Origin: Flavobacterium sp. 9
GTDB taxonomy: Bacteria; Bacteroidota; Bacteroidia; Flavobacteriales; Flavobacteriaceae
DNA: 64,000 nt
Assembly: GCF_002754195.1 (NCBI RefSeq)
Contig: NZ_PEEU01000001.1
Coordinates: forward strand, 1,364,001 to 1,428,000
Direction: 5' to 3'
The notes under the pieces were generated by a model, which did not search any database, had not been told where the DNA came from, and saw only the letters and a program-made list of their open reading frames with translations. This document shows positions 8,512 to 17,221 of this stretch, piece after piece. The first letter of the stretch is position 1. Every line of letters starts with the position of its first letter. The translations under genes and the position numbers were made by a program.

Positions 8512-9252
8512 TTGAGATATTTTATTCAATTTGCTTATAACGGAACACATTATCATGGCTGGCAATTTCAGCCCAACGCTTCTTCTGTTCAGGAAACTTT
8601 AAACAAAGCTTTTTCGGTTTTATTAAATGCTCCTATTAATATAATGGGTGCAGGAAGAACTGATACTGGTGTTCACGCGCAGGAAATGTACGGGCATTTT
8701 GATTTTGAAAATCCTATTGATGTTCCGACTTTAGTACACAAACTGAATTCGTATTTACCAAAAGACATTGCGATTTTTGATATTATATTGGTTCATGATG
8801 ACGCACATTGCAGATTTGACGCTACTAAAAGAACGTATGAATATCATATCAATACTGTTAAAAATCCATTTTCGGAGGAATTGAGTTGGTATTTTAACCA
8901 AAAATTAGACGTAGCTTTGATGAATGAAGCCGCGAAAATATTACTGAATCATACCGATTTTCAATGTTTTTCGAAAGTCAATACAGATGTAAATACTTTT
9001 GATTGCACGATTTTTGAAGCTTATTGGAAACAAGAAAATAACAAACTAGTTTTTACGATTTCGGCGAATCGTTTTTTACGAAATATGGTTCGCGCCATCG
9101 TGGGAACTTTGGTGAATATTGGTTTACATAAAATTTCTCTGAATGATCTGGAAAGCATTATTGCGAGTAAAAGCAGAGAAAAAGCCGGATTCTCGGTTCC
9201 GGCACACGGATTATATTTAACCGAAATTTATTACGATTACATCATAAAATAG
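8512..9252 (+). CDS. truA: tRNA pseudouridine(38-40) synthase TruA
   Basis: A 246-residue enzyme that converts uridines 38-40 in the anticodon arm of many tRNAs to pseudouridine. The family start MRYFIQFAYNGTHYHGWQ is encoded from a TTG at 8512; no ATG or GTG gives that conserved N-terminus, so TTG is the likely start. The catalytic Asp is D51 in GAGRTDTGVHA. The C-terminal part has FLRNMVRAIVGTL and the KAGFSVPAHGL motif. Normal length. The structured element at 9251 begins at the stop codon, and an ABC exporter gene follows. Confidence 0.97.
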   Translation: MRYFIQFAYNGTHYHGWQFQPNASSVQETLNKAFSVLLNAPINIMGAGRTDTGVHAQEMYGHFDFENPIDVPTLVHKLNSYLPKDIAIFDIILVHDDAHCRFDATKRTYEYHINTVKNPFSEELSWYFNQKLDVALMNEAAKILLNHTDFQCFSKVNTDVNTFDCTIFEAYWKQENNKLVFTISANRFLRNMVRAIVGTLVNIGLHKISLNDLESIIASKSREKAGFSVPAHGLYLTEIYYDYIIK

Positions 9253-9330
9253 CCCTGATTGAAGTGAAAATCCTTTTTTGTTTTTTCTTTAAAAACAAAA
9301 AAGATTGTAACGAAAAGCAGGAATAGCTCC
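9251..9330 (+). ncRNA. Structured RNA element, copy 1 (Flavo-1-like)
   Basis: The + strand reads AGCCCTGATTGAAG at the 5' side, then a 12-bp stem (9274-9285 with 9291-9302), then CGAAAAGCAGGAATAGCTCC. The outer helix CCTG (9254-9257) pairs with CAGG (9318-9321). A second copy at 22583-22665 has the same layout with different stem sequence but preserved pairing. From memory this resembles the Flavo-1 RNA motif of flavobacteria; I cannot confirm the family. It lies between truA and the ABC exporter, ending 12 bases before the exporter's ATG, so it could also act as a 5' leader. Confidence 0.5.
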
Positions 9331-9341
9331 ATAAAATAAAA

Positions 9342-11096
9342 ATGAAAGCAAAAGCATTTGATACCGGATTATTCAAACGAATCTTAAAATATACTAAACC
9401 TTATAAATGGCGCTATTATGGCGTTATCATTTTTGCCGTTTCGCTTTCGATTTTTGCGGCACTTCGTCCTTATTTATTAAAAGAAACGGTCGACGGCTAT
9501 ATCAAGACGCATGATAAGCATGGTTTATTGATGTACATTATATTGATGGGCGTTGTACTTTTATGCGAAGTTTTCTCTCAGTTCTATTTTGTGTTTTGGG
9601 CAAACTGGCTTGGGCAGGATATTGTAAAGGATATCAGAACCAAACTTTTCAAACATATTCTGAGTTTTAGAATGAAATATTTTGATTTGGTTCCGGTCGG
9701 ACAATTGGTTACCAGATCAGTATCTGACATTGAATCGATTGCACGTATTTTCAGCCAAGGTTTATTTATGATTATAAGTGACTTGATGAAAATGTTGGTT
9801 GTTTTGATTTTTATGTTTTATATGAATTGGAAACTGACGTGGATTGTCGTTGTTGCAATGCCAATTTTGGTTTACATTACCCGAATTTTCCAGCGTAAAA
9901 TGCAAGTTGCTTTTGAGGAAGTTCGTACGCAAATTGCAAACATGAACTCGTTTGTACAAGAACGCGTTACCGGAATGAAGATTGTTCAGCTTTTTAATCG
10001 TGAGAAAATTGAAGCCGAAAATTTTAGAGTTATCAATGATAAACACAGAGTTGCCTGGATAAAAACAATTCTTTATAACTCGATCTTTTTCCCAATTGCC
10101 GATATTATTTCGTCTATTACTTTAGGATTAGTTGTCGTTTACGGTGGATTTAAAATCCTGAACGGCGATCATTTTACGACTTTCGGAGATTTATTCTCTT
10201 ATACTATGTTTATTGGAATGTTGTTTAATCCATTGCGTCAGATTGCGGATAAGTTCAACGAGATGCAATTAGGAATGATTGCTGCCAATCGTGTTTTTGA
10301 TATTATTGATACTCAGGATCATATTCAGGATACAGGAACTATTGAAGCGCCAATTTTTGATGGAAGCATCGAATTTAAAGATGTTCGCTTTAGTTATATT
10401 CCCGAAGAAGAAGTTATAAAAGGAATTGATTTATCGGTTGATTCAGGGCAAACTATCGCTATTGTAGGTTCGACTGGAGCCGGAAAATCGACTATTATTA
10501 ATTTACTGAATCGTTTTTACGAAATTAATAGTGGTACTATTTTTATCGACGGTCATAATATTGAGAATTATACTTTGGCTTCTTTACGAAAACAAATTGC
10601 TGTGGTTTTACAAGATGTTTTTTTGTTTGCCGATACAATTTACAACAATATTACTTTGCACAATCCTGAGATTACACGCGAACATGTTTTGAATGCTGCC
10701 AAAAAAATTGGCGTACACGATTTTATAATGAGTCTTCCGGATAATTATGATTTTGATGTAAAAGAACGTGGTGTAATGCTTTCGTCAGGACAACGACAAT
10801 TGATCGCCTTTTTACGTTCATATGTGAGTAATCCAAGTATTTTGATTTTGGATGAAGCTACGTCTTCAATTGATACTTATTCTGAAGAATTGATTCAACG
10901 TGCAACCGAAACAATCACAAAAGGAAGAACTTCGATTATAATTGCACACAGATTGGCTACGATTGTAAATGCAGACAAAATTGTGGTTATGGATAAAGGT
11001 TTGATTGCAGAACAGGGAACGCACCACGAATTGCTCAATAAAATCGACGGATACTACAAAAATCTATACGATTCGCAATTTTCAGTCGCTAACTGA
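9342..11096 (+). CDS. MsbA-like ABC exporter, fused permease and ATPase
   Basis: A 584-residue half-transporter expected to dimerise. Residues 1-310 carry six membrane helices (ABC transporter type 1 fold), and residues about 340-580 the nucleotide-binding domain. The NBD has Walker A GSTGAGKST (about 376-384), a Q-loop at VLQDVFLF, signature LSSGQRQ (Ser replaces the first Gly of LSGGQ), Walker B ILILDEATSSID and H-loop IIAHRLATI. This is the usual lipid or multidrug exporter design; the substrate is not predictable. The structured RNA element lies immediately upstream. Confidence 0.94.
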   Translation: MKAKAFDTGLFKRILKYTKPYKWRYYGVIIFAVSLSIFAALRPYLLKETVDGYIKTHDKHGLLMYIILMGVVLLCEVFSQFYFVFWANWLGQDIVKDIRTKLFKHILSFRMKYFDLVPVGQLVTRSVSDIESIARIFSQGLFMIISDLMKMLVVLIFMFYMNWKLTWIVVVAMPILVYITRIFQRKMQVAFEEVRTQIANMNSFVQERVTGMKIVQLFNREKIEAENFRVINDKHRVAWIKTILYNSIFFPIADIISSITLGLVVVYGGFKILNGDHFTTFGDLFSYTMFIGMLFNPLRQIADKFNEMQLGMIAANRVFDIIDTQDHIQDTGTIEAPIFDGSIEFKDVRFSYIPEEEVIKGIDLSVDSGQTIAIVGSTGAGKSTIINLLNRFYEINSGTIFIDGHNIENYTLASLRKQIAVVLQDVFLFADTIYNNITLHNPEITREHVLNAAKKIGVHDFIMSLPDNYDFDVKERGVMLSSGQRQLIAFLRSYVSNPSILILDEATSSIDTYSEELIQRATETITKGRTSIIIAHRLATIVNADKIVVMDKGLIAEQGTHHELLNKIDGYYKNLYDSQFSVAN

Positions 11097-11204
11097 GATT
11101 TGAAATGCTAAAAAAGTTCTTAAAAAAGTTAAATTAGCGTTATAAGAATCATAAATGTGGCTCTTCGTAACCAGCACTATAGCAGTCTTTTTTATTGAAT
11201 TCTT

Positions 11205-11212
11205 TATCTTTG
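11205..11212 (+). promoter_or_regulatory. -7 promoter element of the NUMOD4/HTH gene
   Basis: TATCTTTG matches TAnnTTTG exactly and lies 27 bases before the ATG at 11240. It argues against the overlapping small frame that starts at 11155, upstream of the promoter. Confidence 0.5.
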
Positions 11213-11239
11213 AGATACAGAATTCAAATGTAAAAGAAA

Positions 11240-11824
11240 ATGCCACAAAACAGATTTTATCCCAACGAACAGTTCAAAGAAATAGAAATAAATGCTTCAT
11301 TACAACTACGTTATGCCATTTCAAACAGAGGCCGATTAATAAGCTTTACTGATGAAATTGAAAACGGCCGTCTCTTAAAAGGCGGATTAAGTGATGGATA
11401 TCCAACTTTTAGATTTAAAGTAAAAAAAGACGACAAAATTGTCAATAAATATCTCTTTTTATACAAATTAGTTGCCCAATATTTCCTTCCGAAAAAATCA
11501 GAAGAACAAACTTACGTATTACATCTCGATTACAACCGAAGTAACGATGATGAAAAAAACTTACGTTGGGCGACAAAAGCCGAAATGATGGAACACAGCC
11601 GTAAAAGTCCGCGTGTTATTCAGGCAAAAAAGAACCTTATTGAACACAACTTAAAAGCTGACGGAAGAAAATTGACAACAACAAAAGTGATGTTGATCAA
11701 AAAAATCCTCGCCCGTCCGGAACAAAAAACGCGTCTAAAAATGATCGCGAAACAATTTGGCGTAAGCGAAATGCAAATAAGACGTATTGCCAGCGGAGAA
11801 AACTGGGGACACGTTAAGGTTTAA
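11240..11824 (+). CDS. NUMOD4/HNH-derived protein with C-terminal helix-turn-helix
   Basis: A 194-residue protein. Residues about 25-60 (YAISNRGRLISF...LKGGLSDGYPTFRF) resemble the NUMOD4 motif found with HNH homing endonucleases. About 92-120 (LHLDYNRSNDDEKNLRWAT) matches the HNH region in which VDHIDG...NNLENLRWVT is usual, but the HNH His and Asp positions look altered. The C-terminus (about 145-190) is a resolvase-like HTH ending in FGVSEMQIRRIASGENWGHV. I infer a nuclease-derived DNA-binding protein that has probably lost cutting activity. It stands alone with its own promoter and is not inside an intron. Confidence 0.65.
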   Translation: MPQNRFYPNEQFKEIEINASLQLRYAISNRGRLISFTDEIENGRLLKGGLSDGYPTFRFKVKKDDKIVNKYLFLYKLVAQYFLPKKSEEQTYVLHLDYNRSNDDEKNLRWATKAEMMEHSRKSPRVIQAKKNLIEHNLKADGRKLTTTKVMLIKKILARPEQKTRLKMIAKQFGVSEMQIRRIASGENWGHVKV

Positions 11825-12163
11825 TTGTTAATTATTAATTGTTAATTCAACGGAATGCTACATTGAGCAAAGTCGAAGAACTTTTCACTACGAAAGGTCT
11901 TCGACTTTGCTTTGTTAATGAAAGTTTTATTTTGCAGATTTAGAGTAAAAAACATAATTTTAAATTAATAATTGATAATTAACAATTCACAATTCGCACA
12001 ATCTCTGTGAAAAGATCAAAATCAGTGTGGGTAAAAATAAAATTTCAAGTGTTTTTTAAAATAATTCCTTAAATTCGCAATCACAAATAACAAAGAACAA
12101 ATCGGAAAAGAGTTTCGGAATTATAAACCTCATTTTCTGTATTAAATACTAAAAACCAAAAAA
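11825..12163. other. Intergenic region with long hairpin and mirrored AT repeats
   Basis: No gene seen. A hairpin spans 11867-11910: 13 bp of GCAAAGTCGAAGA paired with 11898-11910, continued by an inner CTTTTC/GAAAGG stem with one G-T pair and a five-base loop. It is flanked by TTAATTATTAATTGTTAATT on the left and the mirrored AATTGATAATTAACAATT on the right. A weak -7-like TAAATTCG at 12069 may serve lpdA. Confidence 0.6.
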
Positions 12164-13552
12164 ATGAAATACGACGTTATTGTTTTAGGAAGTGGTCCTG
12201 GCGGATATGTAACAGCTATTAGAGCTTCACAATTAGGCTTTAAAGTAGCTGTAGTTGAAAAAGAAAACCTTGGTGGTGTATGTTTAAACTGGGGATGTAT
12301 CCCAACAAAAGCATTACTAAAATCAGCTCAGGTTTTTGATTACTTAAAACATGCTTCTGACTACGGATTGAAAGTTTCTGAATTTGACAAAGATTTCCCT
12401 GCAGTTGTACAACGTAGCCGCGGTGTTGCTGAAGGAATGAGCAAAGGAGTTCAGTTCTTAATGAAGAAAAACAAAATTGACGTTATTGAAGGTTTTGGAA
12501 AACTAAAACCAGGTAAAAAACTTGACGTTACTGATAAAGATAATAAAGTTACTGAATATAGCGCTGATCACATTATCATCGCAACTGGAGCCCGCTCTCG
12601 TGAGTTACCAAACTTGCCACAAGATGGTGTAAAAGTAATTGGTTACAGACAAGCAATGACTTTACCAACACAGCCAAAATCTATGATTATTGTAGGTTCT
12701 GGAGCTATTGGAGTTGAATTTGCACATTTCTACAACTCAATGGGAACTGATGTTACTATTGTAGAATTTATGCCAAACGTTGTTCCTGTAGAAGACGAAG
12801 ATATCTCAAAACAATTTGAGCGTTCTTTGAAAAAAGCCGGAATTAAAGTTATGACTAACTCATCTGTTGAGCGTATTGACACAACTGGTGCGGGAGTAAA
12901 AGCATTTGTTAAAACTGCAAAAGGTGAAGAAGTTCTTGAAGCTGACATCGTTCTTTCCGCAGTTGGAATCAAAACTAACATTGAAAACATCGGTTTAGAA
13001 GAAGTTGGAATCGCTGTTGACAGAGATAAAATCTTAGTAAACGCTTACAACGCAACTAATATTCCTGGATATTATGCAATTGGAGACGTTACTCCGGGAC
13101 AAGCTTTGGCTCACGTAGCTTCTGCTGAAGGAATTAACTGTGTGGAGAAAATTGCTGGTTTACACGTAGACCCAATCGATTACGGAAACGTTCCTGGTTG
13201 TACTTACGCAACTCCAGAAATCGCTTCTGTAGGTTTAACTGAAAAACAAGCTAAAGAAAAAGGATACGAATTAAAAATTGGTAAATTCCCATTCTCAGCT
13301 TCAGGAAAAGCAAAAGCTGCCGGAACTCCAGACGGATTCGTAAAAGTAATCTTCGATGCAAAATACGGAGAATGGTTAGGATGCCACATGATTGGTGCTG
13401 GTGTTACAGATATGATTGCTGAAGCAGTTGTAGCTCGTAAACTTGAAACTACAGGTCATGAAATCCTTAAATCTATTCACCCTCACCCTACAATGAGTGA
13501 GGCTGTTATGGAAGCTGTAGCTGATGCTTACGGCGAAGTAATTCACTTGTAA
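12164..13552 (+). CDS. lpdA: Dihydrolipoyl dehydrogenase
   Basis: A 462-residue FAD flavoenzyme (E3 subunit) that reoxidises dihydrolipoyl groups of 2-oxoacid dehydrogenase or glycine cleavage complexes using NAD+. FAD-binding GSGPGGYV lies at 9-16, the redox disulfide is C40 and C45 in GGVCLNWGC, the NAD-binding GSGAIGVEFA is near 180, and the interface His-Glu pair is in HPHPTMSEAV near the C-terminus. Full length. No E1 or E2 gene is adjacent, as is common for a shared E3. A GAAA-loop terminator lies 56 bases after the stop. Confidence 0.98.
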   Translation: MKYDVIVLGSGPGGYVTAIRASQLGFKVAVVEKENLGGVCLNWGCIPTKALLKSAQVFDYLKHASDYGLKVSEFDKDFPAVVQRSRGVAEGMSKGVQFLMKKNKIDVIEGFGKLKPGKKLDVTDKDNKVTEYSADHIIIATGARSRELPNLPQDGVKVIGYRQAMTLPTQPKSMIIVGSGAIGVEFAHFYNSMGTDVTIVEFMPNVVPVEDEDISKQFERSLKKAGIKVMTNSSVERIDTTGAGVKAFVKTAKGEEVLEADIVLSAVGIKTNIENIGLEEVGIAVDRDKILVNAYNATNIPGYYAIGDVTPGQALAHVASAEGINCVEKIAGLHVDPIDYGNVPGCTYATPEIASVGLTEKQAKEKGYELKIGKFPFSASGKAKAAGTPDGFVKVIFDAKYGEWLGCHMIGAGVTDMIAEAVVARKLETTGHEILKSIHPHPTMSEAVMEAVADAYGEVIHL

Positions 13553-13607
13553 AAAATATTGTATTGATGTAAATACATTGATACGAGTTACATATTATTT
13601 TCAATTT

Positions 13608-13644
13608 AAAATCCGATTTGTGAAAGCAAGTCGGATTTTTTTTT
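13608..13644 (+). terminator. GAAA-loop terminator, copy 2 (after lpdA)
   Basis: AAATCCGATTTGT, a GAAA loop, then GCAAGTCGGATTT, followed by a T-run. The loop-closing pair is U-G, with another G-U lower in the stem. Confidence 0.85.
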
Positions 13645-13719
13645 GTTATTAAAAAAGAGATATAAACACCGATCAATACGAAAACTTGTGGAGCTATAAA
13701 AATTAAGGATGAATTTAAC

Positions 13720-13845
13720 CGCAAAGGGCGCAAAGATTTTTTGTTATAGATTACCCTCATTAAACGCAAAGTTCGCAAAGCTTTATCAATATAGCTTTGC
13801 GAACTTTGCGGTTATATAAAACCTTTGCGTGCTTTGCGGTTAAAA
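13720..13845. repeat. GCAAAG repeat cluster with 18-bp perfect inverted repeat
   Basis: CGCAAAGTTCGCAAAGCT at 13765-13782 is the exact reverse complement of 13793-13810, with a 10-base AT loop. More CGCAAAG/CTTTGCG units lie on both sides (13721-13735 and 13816-13842). Related clusters are at 46757-46821 and inside the element at 62572-62865. The rest of the gap from 13553 to 13965 shows no gene. Confidence 0.75.
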
Positions 13846-13965
13846 TAATTTTTGTGCTGATCCATAAATACATAAAACATTCTTAAAATCGACAATTATC
13901 GTTGGCTGTTTTGTAGTAAAAAAATTATATTTACTTAATAAAAAAATTATCATAAAATACATGTA

Positions 13966-14715
13966 ATGGAAAATACACCAATATTTTTTGCAGACGGAGA
14001 AAGCCCTAAAATGATTGAGGCATTTAAAAAAGCACAGGAAACTTTTAAATATTTTTGGAGAGAATTATCATGGGAATATCGCCGAATAGTTCCAGCACTC
14101 AATGTAGCTTGCGTAAAACTAGCCTTTACACAAGAAATAAATAATGATACGGCAGTTGAGCACATGTGGATAAATGAGATTAATTTTGATGGCGAAAAAA
14201 TAAAAGGCATCTTAGTAAACGATCCAAACGAATTAACAAATGTTGCTAATGGTGATTATGTCGAGATTCCGGTAAACCAAATTAGCGACTGGTTATTTGC
14301 TACAGATGATAAAACGTACGGAGGTTTTACGATACACGCTATGCGATCAGAAATGAGCGAAACCGAAAGAGAAGAACATGACGAAGCATGGGGTTTAAAT
14401 TTTGGTGACTTTAATGATATTCTCGTTGTATATGAACAAAAAGAAAAACCAGAGAATGTCGTCGAACATCCTATGAGTAAAAACATGAAAGAAAGTCTTG
14501 TTGAGTTCATAAAATCAAATCCGAATGAACTTACAGCGCAAGATGAATCTGGATATACTTTTTTACATCGAGAAGCGATTGCCGGAAATAGTTCTATTAT
14601 CGAAGTTCTACTAGAATCAGGTGCTGATAAAAATGTAAAAACTTATGGCGATAAAACTGCATTAGATTTTGCAGAACAACTAAAATGGGAACATTTGATT
14701 CCACTTTTAAAATAA
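13966..14715 (+). CDS. DUF2314 and ankyrin-repeat protein
   Basis: A 249-residue cytoplasmic protein without signal or membrane segment. Residues about 10-155 fit DUF2314 (EHMWINEINFDGEKIKG, then VANGDYVEIPVNQISDW). Residues about 180-249 form about two ankyrin repeats (DESGYTFLHREAIAGNSSII followed by LLESGADKNVKTYGDKTALDFA). DUF2314 has no known activity. Ankyrin repeats suggest protein binding. Single gene, closed by terminator copy 3. Confidence 0.82.
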   Translation: MENTPIFFADGESPKMIEAFKKAQETFKYFWRELSWEYRRIVPALNVACVKLAFTQEINNDTAVEHMWINEINFDGEKIKGILVNDPNELTNVANGDYVEIPVNQISDWLFATDDKTYGGFTIHAMRSEMSETEREEHDEAWGLNFGDFNDILVVYEQKEKPENVVEHPMSKNMKESLVEFIKSNPNELTAQDESGYTFLHREAIAGNSSIIEVLLESGADKNVKTYGDKTALDFAEQLKWEHLIPLLK

Positions 14716-14724
14716 CATTATCCA

Positions 14725-14759
14725 AAATCCGATTTGTGAAAGCAAGTCGGATTTTTTTT
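14725..14759 (+). terminator. GAAA-loop terminator, copy 3
   Basis: Same hairpin as copy 2 (AAATCCGATTTGT, GAAA, GCAAGTCGGATTT) with a T-run, starting 10 bases after the DUF2314 gene. Confidence 0.85.
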
Positions 14760-15071
14760 ACTTCGTATAATTCTCTTCTGAAAAAACTTCTAAAGAATAC
14801 AATTCTACACGAGATAAAACAAAATACTGTAATACAATTAGATACATACAAATATTTTGAAATTTAATCTTTTTTCGTACATTTAACTATCTTATAAGCC
14901 TGATCTTCAATCAGATTTATCTTCGCCTGAATAACTTTTATATCAGCACAAAAAGAACAATCAAACAAACTTTATTCCAATCTGAATAGAAGTTCTGTTA
15001 CACTCAGTCAATTTATTTAAAGGCTGAAAAGATCAAATCATAAAATTTATAATCATTAATAAATTGCTACT
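14760..15071. other. Gene-free stretch before the DUF1254 gene
   Basis: AT-rich sequence after the terminator. The small open frames on either strand have no usable start context and no recognisable protein. It probably contains the promoter of the lipoprotein gene, but I see no good TAnnTTTG match. Confidence 0.4.
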
Positions 15072-16523
15072 ATGAAAAAAGTTCTTCTTTCTTTTTTGTC
15101 TGTGCTGTTGCTTACAGCCTGCAATAAAACCTCTACTACAGAAAATACCGAAAAAACAAACAATGCAGATACTGTAACTAATGCATTTAAACCTGCCAAT
15201 ATCAAAGAAGAAATTCTTTACCAACGTGGTGTTGAAGCTGCTATTTGGGGAATGCCAGGGGTAAATTATCAGCTAATGTATGATGCTTTGGCTAAAATAA
15301 ACGGTGATTATAATCAGGTTGTTATCTGGCCAAAACTATTAGATTGGAAAAATCAAACCTTAACACCAAATCCTGATGTTATTTATTTAATGCCTTTCTT
15401 CAATACAGAAAAAGTTGGACCTGTAGTTCTTGAGATTCCGCCTGCTGACAATGGTGTTTTCAACGGAAGTATTATGACCTACTGGCAAAATGCACTTGAA
15501 GATGTTGGTCCCGGCGGCGTGGATAAAGGCAAAGGAGGAAAATATCTGTTTTTACCTCCAGGTTACGACAAAACCAAAATACCTGCGGGTTATATTCCTT
15601 TGCAATCTGATACTTATCGCGGTTATGCATTATTACGCTCTGTATTAAAAAGCGGAAGCGCAGCCGATGTTGCCACTGCTGTAGCATATTCTAAACGAAT
15701 TAAAGTTTATCCATTGAGCGAAGCTTCAAAAAATCCTTCAACTGTTTTTATAGATGCCAGCGACAAAGTATATGAGTCAAACATCCCCTTTGATTTTAGT
15801 TATTACGAAACATTAAATAAGATCGTTCAGTCTGAGCCTTGGCTTAACAGAGATCGTGTAATGATAGGTCCATTAAAAACGATAGGAATTCAAAGAGGTA
15901 AACCATTTAATCCTGATGCTCGTACAAAAGAAATATTAGCACATTCAGTTAAAACTGCAAAAGCATGGCTGGAATATAATTATGAATCAACTGCGCCATT
16001 TTACAAAGAAACACATTGGTTTTTTCCTGCTGACGAGGATAATATCAAGAGTATAAAAAGTACCTACTCTATCTCTGAAATTTATCCAATTGACAATAGA
16101 GCAATCTGTTATATGATCGCATTTTTTAGTGCCAAACACCTTGGAGAATCACAATATTATCTAATGCAAATAGTAGATAAAGAAGGCAAACCTCTGGACG
16201 GAAACAGTACTTATAAAGTAAATGTTCCTGCCAATGTTCCCGTAAAACAATATTGGTCCATGACCGTTTACAATCGCGAAACCCACACATTTATTCGAAA
16301 TGCAAAATGGGCAGGACGTTCCTCACAAACACCCGGACTTAAAACAAACAGCGATGGTTCTGTAGATCTTTACTTTGGTCCAACTCCGCCTGAAAGTGGT
16401 GAATCTAATTGGGTTCCAACAGATCCTAAAGGAAAGTTCGAAATACTGGCACGTTTTTATGGTCCAAAACCAAACTTATATGACCAAAGCTGGAAATTGA
16501 ATGATTTAGAAAAAGTGAAGTAA
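15072..16523 (+). CDS. DUF1254/DUF1214 lipoprotein
   Basis: A 483-residue exported protein with a lipoprotein signal ending LLLTAC, Cys17. Residues about 45-200 match DUF1254 (QRGVEAAIWGMPGVNYQLMYD...NPDVIYLMPFF) and about 320-475 DUF1214 (YWSMTVYNRETHTFIRNAKWAGRSS...LYFGP). These two domains always occur together in secreted bacterial proteins, and their biochemical role is not known. Full length for the family. Monocistronic, followed by terminator copy 4. Confidence 0.9.
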   Translation: MKKVLLSFLSVLLLTACNKTSTTENTEKTNNADTVTNAFKPANIKEEILYQRGVEAAIWGMPGVNYQLMYDALAKINGDYNQVVIWPKLLDWKNQTLTPNPDVIYLMPFFNTEKVGPVVLEIPPADNGVFNGSIMTYWQNALEDVGPGGVDKGKGGKYLFLPPGYDKTKIPAGYIPLQSDTYRGYALLRSVLKSGSAADVATAVAYSKRIKVYPLSEASKNPSTVFIDASDKVYESNIPFDFSYYETLNKIVQSEPWLNRDRVMIGPLKTIGIQRGKPFNPDARTKEILAHSVKTAKAWLEYNYESTAPFYKETHWFFPADEDNIKSIKSTYSISEIYPIDNRAICYMIAFFSAKHLGESQYYLMQIVDKEGKPLDGNSTYKVNVPANVPVKQYWSMTVYNRETHTFIRNAKWAGRSSQTPGLKTNSDGSVDLYFGPTPPESGESNWVPTDPKGKFEILARFYGPKPNLYDQSWKLNDLEKVK

Positions 16524-16560
16524 TTAAAAAACTGCATTTCTTAACTTTTAATAAAAAACG

Positions 16561-16594
16561 AAATCCGATTTGCGAAAACAAGTCGGATTTTTTT
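16561..16594 (+). terminator. GAAA-loop terminator, copy 4
   Basis: AAATCCGATTTGC, GAAA, ACAAGTCGGATTT, then T-run. Here the loop-closing position is a C-A mismatch. Confidence 0.85.
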
Positions 16595-16661
16595 ATCATT
16601 ATATAGAAATAAAAATTAATTATAGAAACAATATAGAAACTGATTTTTAATAATAAAGCAT

Positions 16662-16669
16662 TAATTTTG
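16662..16669 (+). promoter_or_regulatory. -7 promoter element of the TPM-domain gene
   Basis: TAATTTTG fits TAnnTTTG, 22 bases before the ATG at 16692. Confidence 0.5.
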
Positions 16670-16691
16670 CAGCGCCCAAAACAAATCTTTC

Positions 16692-17183
16692 ATGAAAAAA
16701 TTAGTGTTCTTTTTAGCAATTTCCCTTTTTTTATCACATCATTTATTTGCACAAACAAAAGCTGAATCACCAAATATTTTTGAAAAATCATATGATTATG
16801 TAAATGATTTTGAAAAAATACTTACTCCAAGTCAGGTCAAATCTTTAAGCGAATTTTTAAAATCAAACGAAGCTAAAACCAAAAATAAAATTCTGATTGT
16901 AACAACAGCTTCAATAACTCCATATAATGATCTAAACGATTATTCTTTAGATTTAGACAAGTATTTAATTTCTAAATTAAATATAGACACAACTGTTTTA
17001 ATTGTCATTAGCAAACAGTTGAGACAAATTCAAGTTCAGGGAGTTAATAAAATACGCTCTAAAATGAGTGATCAGGAAATGAAAGATATCATATCTACTT
17101 ATGTAGTTCCGGAATTAAAAAAAGGCGATTACTACAAAGGTTTGCAAGAAGGCACAAGTCAAATCATTAAAAAGCTGGAATAA
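16692..17183 (+). CDS. Secreted TPM-domain (YgcG-like) protein
   Basis: A 163-residue protein with a Sec signal peptide (1-20, ending HLFAQ). Residues about 32-160 match the TPM/TLP18.3 fold: YVNDFEKILTPSQVKSLSEFL at the start, KILIVTTASITPYNDL in the middle and the ending YVVPELKKGDYYKGLQEG. The usual C-terminal membrane helix of YgcG-type proteins is absent, so it should be free in the periplasm. Proposed roles for the family (photosystem repair factor, phosphatase) do not transfer safely. The arginase-like gene follows with its own promoter. Confidence 0.85.
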   Translation: MKKLVFFLAISLFLSHHLFAQTKAESPNIFEKSYDYVNDFEKILTPSQVKSLSEFLKSNEAKTKNKILIVTTASITPYNDLNDYSLDLDKYLISKLNIDTTVLIVISKQLRQIQVQGVNKIRSKMSDQEMKDIISTYVVPELKKGDYYKGLQEGTSQIIKKLE

Positions 17184-17213
17184 AAATAAAAGAACTCATT
17201 TGATACTAAAAGT

Positions 17214-17221
17214 TATTTTTG
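17214..17221 (+). promoter_or_regulatory. -7 promoter element that decides the start of the arginase-like gene
   Basis: TATTTTTG fits TAnnTTTG. Transcription would begin near 17228, at or after the in-frame ATG at 17227, so translation must begin at the next ATG, 17293. Confidence 0.55.

Noticed and set aside
11155..11352. Open frame of 65 residues overlapping the NUMOD4/HTH gene
   Set aside because: It starts before the TATCTTTG promoter at 11205 and lies in another frame of the recognisable protein.
11825..12163. Riboswitch before lpdA
   Set aside because: The hairpin lies more than 250 bases upstream and lacks any known ligand-binding consensus that I can recognise.
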